Under the pieces are notes generated by a model. That model was given only the letters and a program-made list of their open reading frames with translations, had not been told where the DNA came from and did not search any database. A stretch of 7,637 bases of DNA from Candidatus Woesearchaeota archaeon (GTDB taxonomy: Archaea > Nanobdellota > Nanobdellia > Woesearchaeales > GW2011-AR9), in the NCBI GenBank assembly GCA_018303045.1, contig JAGVYX010000030.1, positions 1 through 7,637 of the forward strand, written 5' to 3'. Numbering within the stretch: position 1 is the first letter of the stretch; every line of letters begins with the position of its first letter. Shown here piece after piece: positions 4,924-7,637 of the stretch. The translations under genes and the position numbers were made by a program.

Positions 4924-5799
4924 TTGAAACATTCCATCCCTATTACTGTTATTCTGCTTCTTTCATTCCTATTGGCGCAATTTTTAGGGTTAGCCATAAT
5001 TTACCAATACATAGACCAAGAAAAAAGCACCGCTGAAGAGGTTGTTTTTGAAGAAATACCTTTTATTGAACGCCCGGAAGTTGATGAACAAACCTTCTTT
5101 CTGCCGGTAATCATAACCATCTTAATCGGCACAGGCCTTTTTTTATTCTTGGTAAAATACAATTTAACCTTAATTTTAAAATTGTGGTTCTTTATTGCCA
5201 TTAGTTTAGCCCTGTTTGTAGCGCTGAACGCTTTTATACCGCTGATTCTGGCTCTGGTAATAGCTGTTTCAGCAGCCTTATGGAGATTAATTAAGCCTAA
5301 CGTCTGGATCCAGAACCTTTCAGAAATCCTGATTTACGGCGGGTTGGCGGCTATTTTTACGCCGTTGTTTAATTTGTTCTCCGGAATTATTCTATTAATT
5401 CTAATCGCCGGCTATGATGCTTATGCTGTTTGGAAATCCAAACACATGATTGCTTTAGCTAAGTCGCAGGCTAAAGCGCATCTTTTTGCTGGGCTATTAA
5501 TACCCTATAACAGCGGCAAAGCGGCAAAAAAAACCAAGACAACTGAAACCACTAAAAAAATAAGGGCCGCCATTTTAGGCGGGGGAGATATTGGCTTCCC
5601 ATTAATCTTTGCCGGAATCGTGTTAAAAGAAATCGGGTTATGGCAAAGTTTAGTTATTCCCTTCTTTGCTGCTGCTGCCTTGGGAATTTTGTTTTGGAAA
5701 GCCGACCATCAAAAATTTTACCCGGCCATGCCGTTTATTTCCGCAGGATGTTTATTAGGATTGGGTGTAATATACATTATAGGCCTCTTAATTGGATAA
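4924..5799 (+). CDS. Presenilin / signal-peptide-peptidase-like intramembrane aspartyl protease
   Basis: This 291-aa polytopic membrane protein has the motif set of GxGD proteases. YD lies in AGYDAYAVW (162-170, catalytic D165), GxGD in LGGGDIGFP (218-226, catalytic D222), and a PAL-type motif as YPAMP (266-270), where Leu is replaced by Met. About nine hydrophobic segments are visible (roughly 5-28, 57-76, 81-100, 102-120, 133-150, 152-170, 214-234, 239-257 and 268-290). A charged Lys/Thr loop (199-213) separates the two catalytic helices, as expected. The family cuts transmembrane helices of substrates inside the bilayer; archaeal substrates are mostly unknown and none is suggested here. 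The start is TTG: an in-frame TAA lies directly before it, the N terminus makes a good first helix, and a TATA box sits 31 bp upstream. No Shine-Dalgarno sequence is present. It may also be co-transcribed with the ATPase gene. Confidence 0.88.
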   Translation: MKHSIPITVILLLSFLLAQFLGLAIIYQYIDQEKSTAEEVVFEEIPFIERPEVDEQTFFLPVIITILIGTGLFLFLVKYNLTLILKLWFFIAISLALFVALNAFIPLILALVIAVSAALWRLIKPNVWIQNLSEILIYGGLAAIFTPLFNLFSGIILLILIAGYDAYAVWKSKHMIALAKSQAKAHLFAGLLIPYNSGKAAKKTKTTETTKKIRAAILGGGDIGFPLIFAGIVLKEIGLWQSLVIPFFAAAALGILFWKADHQKFYPAMPFISAGCLLGLGVIYIIGLLIG

Positions 5800-5825
5800 A
5801 AAATGAATTATTCCAATTTTTTATC
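5795..5825. terminator. Bidirectional terminator between convergent genes
   Basis: A perfect 10-bp inverted repeat, GATAAAAAAT (5795-5804) and ATTTTTTATC (5816-5825), encloses an 11-base loop. The left arm overlaps the stop codon of the presenilin-like gene, and the right arm ends 3 bases before the stop of the convergent gene. Each strand's transcript gets a six-residue U-run in the 3' arm, which suits U-tract-driven archaeal termination from both sides. Confidence 0.65.
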
Positions 5826-5828
5826 TAG

Positions 5829-6527
5829 TCACCAGCCCATCCTAATCATCCCTTGTTCATCCAGTTTTACTTTAACTTGTTCCAGAAGCCCAACTTTCTG
5901 CCCTTGCAGGATTCTGGAATAAACTTCCCCCCCTAACCAATTCACAGCAGTATTTTCAAACTCAGGATTGATAATTTCCGGCTTGGGCACGCCTTTAATA
6001 CCGATCCAGTATTTCTCTTCCAGACAGAACAGGCCTTCTTTAACAGAATTTCTCAGATAATTTTTAAAAGCATCAACAGTTATTCTAATTTCTACTGGAG
6101 CATGTCTTCCTCTAGCAATTACTTCTGGCTTGTTCGGCAGGAAATCGGCAGAATATACTGCTCGCACCAGAAACGAACCTGCAACATTAACGACCATAAA
6201 GGCATATTTTTCCTGGTTGGTAATCAGCCCCTGAGACCTGAAATATTCATTATCTTCTGCATCTCTTCGTTCACATAATTCTCGGGAAATTCTTTCTTCC
6301 AAAGCCAGAGACTGTTTTTTTTCCTGATAAGCTTTTCTATCGGTTGCAAAAAGATAAGCTGAATGAAGGCTTTCTATAACTTCATTGATTTTATCATTAA
6401 CTGCTACAGCTCTAGTTATCCGCTTCCATTCCTCTGGCGGCGGCGGAGCAGTAACCTGCAAATAAGGCGCCAGATTCTTGGCGGCATAAGCCTGAGTTAT
6501 TTCATTTGAAGTTAAATTTTCTGTCAT
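5829..6527 (-). CDS. Conserved-looking hypothetical protein, second gene of MBL operon
   Basis: I do not recognise this 232-aa soluble protein. It has no signal peptide, membrane segment, Walker motif or obvious metal cluster. The N-terminal half is helical: a short linker with a proline run (APPPPEEW, 27-34), then charged helices (about 38-92) including LEERISRELCERRDAEDNEY (76-95). The C-terminal half alternates hydrophobic strands and looks mixed alpha/beta, with YAFMVVNVAGSFLVRAVYSA (108-127), VEIRITVDAFKNYL (145-158) and EEKYWIGIKGVP (170-181). It ends in MIRMGW. A Shine-Dalgarno-like GAAGAGG lies 9 bases before the ATG, unlike the leaderless genes nearby, as expected for a downstream operon gene. 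It follows the MBL gene by 19 bp, so the two are almost certainly co-transcribed; a shared function is inferred only from that. Confidence 0.75.
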   Translation of the reverse strand: MTENLTSNEITQAYAAKNLAPYLQVTAPPPPEEWKRITRAVAVNDKINEVIESLHSAYLFATDRKAYQEKKQSLALEERISRELCERRDAEDNEYFRSQGLITNQEKYAFMVVNVAGSFLVRAVYSADFLPNKPEVIARGRHAPVEIRITVDAFKNYLRNSVKEGLFCLEEKYWIGIKGVPKPEIINPEFENTAVNWLGGEVYSRILQGQKVGLLEQVKVKLDEQGMIRMGW

Positions 6528-6546
6528 TTTTATATACCTCTTCTAA

Positions 6547-7353
6547 TTAATTATACCCCTTCACCGGCCCTTTATATTCGCCAAAACTTTCCGGAGTTAT
6601 TACCAACCCGTCGGTAGCGGCAATCGTCGGCACGCCGGTAGCCCGATGAATTTGCCGGGCTTCTTCCAGCGGATCGGCTTTCAGCATTTCCAGCCCAAAA
6701 TGCGTAATTATAGCCAAGCGCGGCTGCACTTTAGAAATAATTTGAAGGGCCGAATTAGCATCCAAATTCTTGCCCTCAGCTTTATCTCCCGGGTAAGGAA
6801 CATTTAAGATTAAAACATTGCTGCCCATCATCCCTTCCACCAGATCTTTAGTTAATTCCGTATCCCCGCTATAGCTAACAGTGAAGCGAGGGCAATAAAG
6901 CTTGAAACCAACTGCCGTTTTATCAGTATGGCTGGCAGGCAAGGCATTCATTTCCACTAGGCCAATTCCCACTTTATGATTTTTCTCAAGAGGAATAACT
7001 CTCTCCAACAAATTTTGATGGTATTTAGTTAAGAAGGGATGGCCGCCGTCAATTGAAGTAACTACCGATTTGCTGGCGACAACCACACCGCGCTGTTCCA
7101 AGCCAGAATGAGTCATAGCCTCGATAACAGCATTTAAATCATTGCAATGGTTCAGATGAGCATGAGAGACTAATATTGCTGTGGTTGTATGTAAATTAAC
7201 TCCAAACTGCTTAGCTTTTACCAAAGAACCCGGACCTGGATCTATATGAAATTGCAAATCTTCTAATTGAAGAACAATTCCGCCAGATGAGCGCAGCTGC
7301 TTGTTAACTACTGCAGAACTGCCTGCCGTGCCTAAGAAAATTATGCGCGCCAC
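6547..7353 (-). CDS. Metallo-beta-lactamase-fold hydrolase (RNase Z/PhnP-like branch)
   Basis: This 268-aa protein has the full MBL-fold order. FLGTAGSSAVV (6-16) is the first strand and loop. HIDPGPGSLVKA (36-47) supplies the early Asp. The metal motif is SHAHLNHCNDLN (63-74), followed by ASHTD (140-144, H142), YSGDTEL (161-167, D164) and ITHFGLEML (216-224, H218). The canonical signature is HxHxDH; here it is H64-A-H66-L-N68-H69, so the Asp that normally binds the second metal is Asn. All other ligands are present. Relatives cleave phosphodiester bonds in RNA, cyclic nucleotides or phosphonate intermediates; the substrate here is unknown. The start is GTG, directly preceded in frame by TAA, with a TATA-like element 30 bp upstream. 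It is the first gene of a two-gene operon. No extended arm for tRNA recognition is visible, so a tRNase Z role is unlikely. Confidence 0.88.
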   Translation of the reverse strand: MARIIFLGTAGSSAVVNKQLRSSGGIVLQLEDLQFHIDPGPGSLVKAKQFGVNLHTTTAILVSHAHLNHCNDLNAVIEAMTHSGLEQRGVVVASKSVVTSIDGGHPFLTKYHQNLLERVIPLEKNHKVGIGLVEMNALPASHTDKTAVGFKLYCPRFTVSYSGDTELTKDLVEGMMGSNVLILNVPYPGDKAEGKNLDANSALQIISKVQPRLAIITHFGLEMLKADPLEEARQIHRATGVPTIAATDGLVITPESFGEYKGPVKGYN

Positions 7354-7614
7354 TTAAAATTTGGTTATTAAAAGATTAATAAAGATTATGATGTTATAAC
7401 CTAGAGTTTTTCTGCCTTTCTTGATCCAAGAAATTTCTGTAGCCAGCAAAGAAACTTCCATAATAGTAAAAGTAAATTATTACTTGCCGGGTCTAATTGT
7501 TTTAGACAATAAGGTCTACTAGAATACTCTCATAGTTTTGACTACTTGGGGGGGGTCAGAAACTTTTATTAAAGATAATAAAAAAAACCTAACCTAAATT
7601 AGAGGCGCATTATC
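7354..7614. other. Intergenic region with no convincing gene
   Basis: These 261 bases separate the minus-strand MBL operon from a plus-strand gene start. I see the MBL promoter on the left, a small hairpin (GTCTA 7491-7495 / TAGAC 7503-7507), an uninterrupted run of eight G residues (7548-7555), and AT-rich promoter-like DNA at 7560-7590. No tRNA, box C/D RNA or long open frame is recognisable. A 35-codon minus-strand frame (7461-7354) ends directly before the MBL start but has no supporting signal. Confidence 0.5.
7376..7383 (-). promoter_or_regulatory. Candidate TATA box of the MBL operon
   Basis: On the minus strand TTTATTAA begins 30 bp before the GTG start, matching the spacing at the other genes here. 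The surrounding DNA is AT-rich and similar hexamers occur nearby, so the exact position is uncertain. Confidence 0.4.
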
Positions 7615-7637
7615 ATGTCTTCAAAACAAAATTCAAG
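7615..7637 (+). CDS. Start of an unidentified gene running off the right edge
   Basis: ATG at 7615 opens a frame reading MSSKQNS up to the window end. A Shine-Dalgarno-like GAGG lies at 7602-7605, 9 bases upstream, with AT-rich DNA at 7560-7590 that could hold its promoter. Too little is present to identify a product, and the frame could close just outside. Confidence 0.4.

Noticed and set aside
7354..7461. Minus-strand 35-codon frame ending in TAA directly before the MBL GTG start, as a leader peptide or an N-terminal extension interrupted by a stop
   Set aside because: The MBL protein already begins with the normal first strand of the fold, the short frame has no ribosome-binding site, and the likely MBL promoter lies inside it.
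7490..7508. Possible small structured RNA around the GTCTA/TAGAC hairpin
   Set aside because: The stem is only 5 bp and no tRNA, box C/D or other recognisable motif surrounds it.
1..7637. CRISPR array or tRNA gene
   Set aside because: No regularly spaced repeat set occurs, and no cloverleaf with a T-loop consensus is recognisable on either strand.

Overview
The window looks archaeal, and I infer a small-genome DPANN-type lineage (Woesearchaeota or Pacearchaeota-like). It carries an archaeal/eukaryotic-type ribosomal protein (eL33, formerly L35Ae), a HerA-family DNA-translocating ATPase and an archaeal presenilin-like GxGD protease. It is AT-rich. Most genes show an archaeal promoter layout: a TATA-like octamer whose first base lies 30-33 bp from the start codon (dinD, MNT, eL33, the presenilin homologue and the MBL gene). 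That spacing implies leaderless mRNAs. The lineage call is an inference; no 16S rRNA or other phylogenetic marker beyond these proteins is present.

Left region (1-860): the 3' part of a gene running in from outside the window. It encodes a membrane-anchored, charged coiled-coil protein of unknown function and is followed by two strong RNA hairpins.

Accessory module (about 870-3005): a DinD-like (DNA-damage-inducible protein D) gene, then a MNT nucleotidyltransferase with an N-terminal winged helix, then a HEPN-like protein. The last two overlap by 4 bp as in toxin-antitoxin or regulatory MNT/HEPN pairs. Two nested sets of direct repeats mark this module. The inner pair is 132 bp (902-1033 and 1811-1942, 6 mismatches) and brackets dinD, so that recombination would release a 909-bp circle with an intact dinD and its promoter. 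The outer pair is 31 bp (870-900 and 2999-3029, 2 mismatches). Its right copy is the 3' end of the eL33 gene, and its left copy is a fossil of the same end with the stop codon kept. The simplest reading is an accessory island inserted at the 3' end of a ribosomal protein gene, with dinD as a nested, potentially excisable cassette. No recombinase gene lies inside the module.

Core-like region (3005-5800): eL33 on the minus strand, diverging from a 503-aa HerA-like ATPase and a presenilin/signal-peptide-peptidase homologue on the plus strand. The protease gene appears to have its own promoter overlapping the ATPase stop codon. A bidirectional hairpin terminator lies between the protease gene and the next, convergent, gene pair.

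Right region (5829-7637): a minus-strand two-gene operon in which a metallo-beta-lactamase-fold hydrolase is followed 19 bp later by an unrecognised 232-aa protein. After an intergenic stretch, the first codons of a plus-strand gene run off the right edge.
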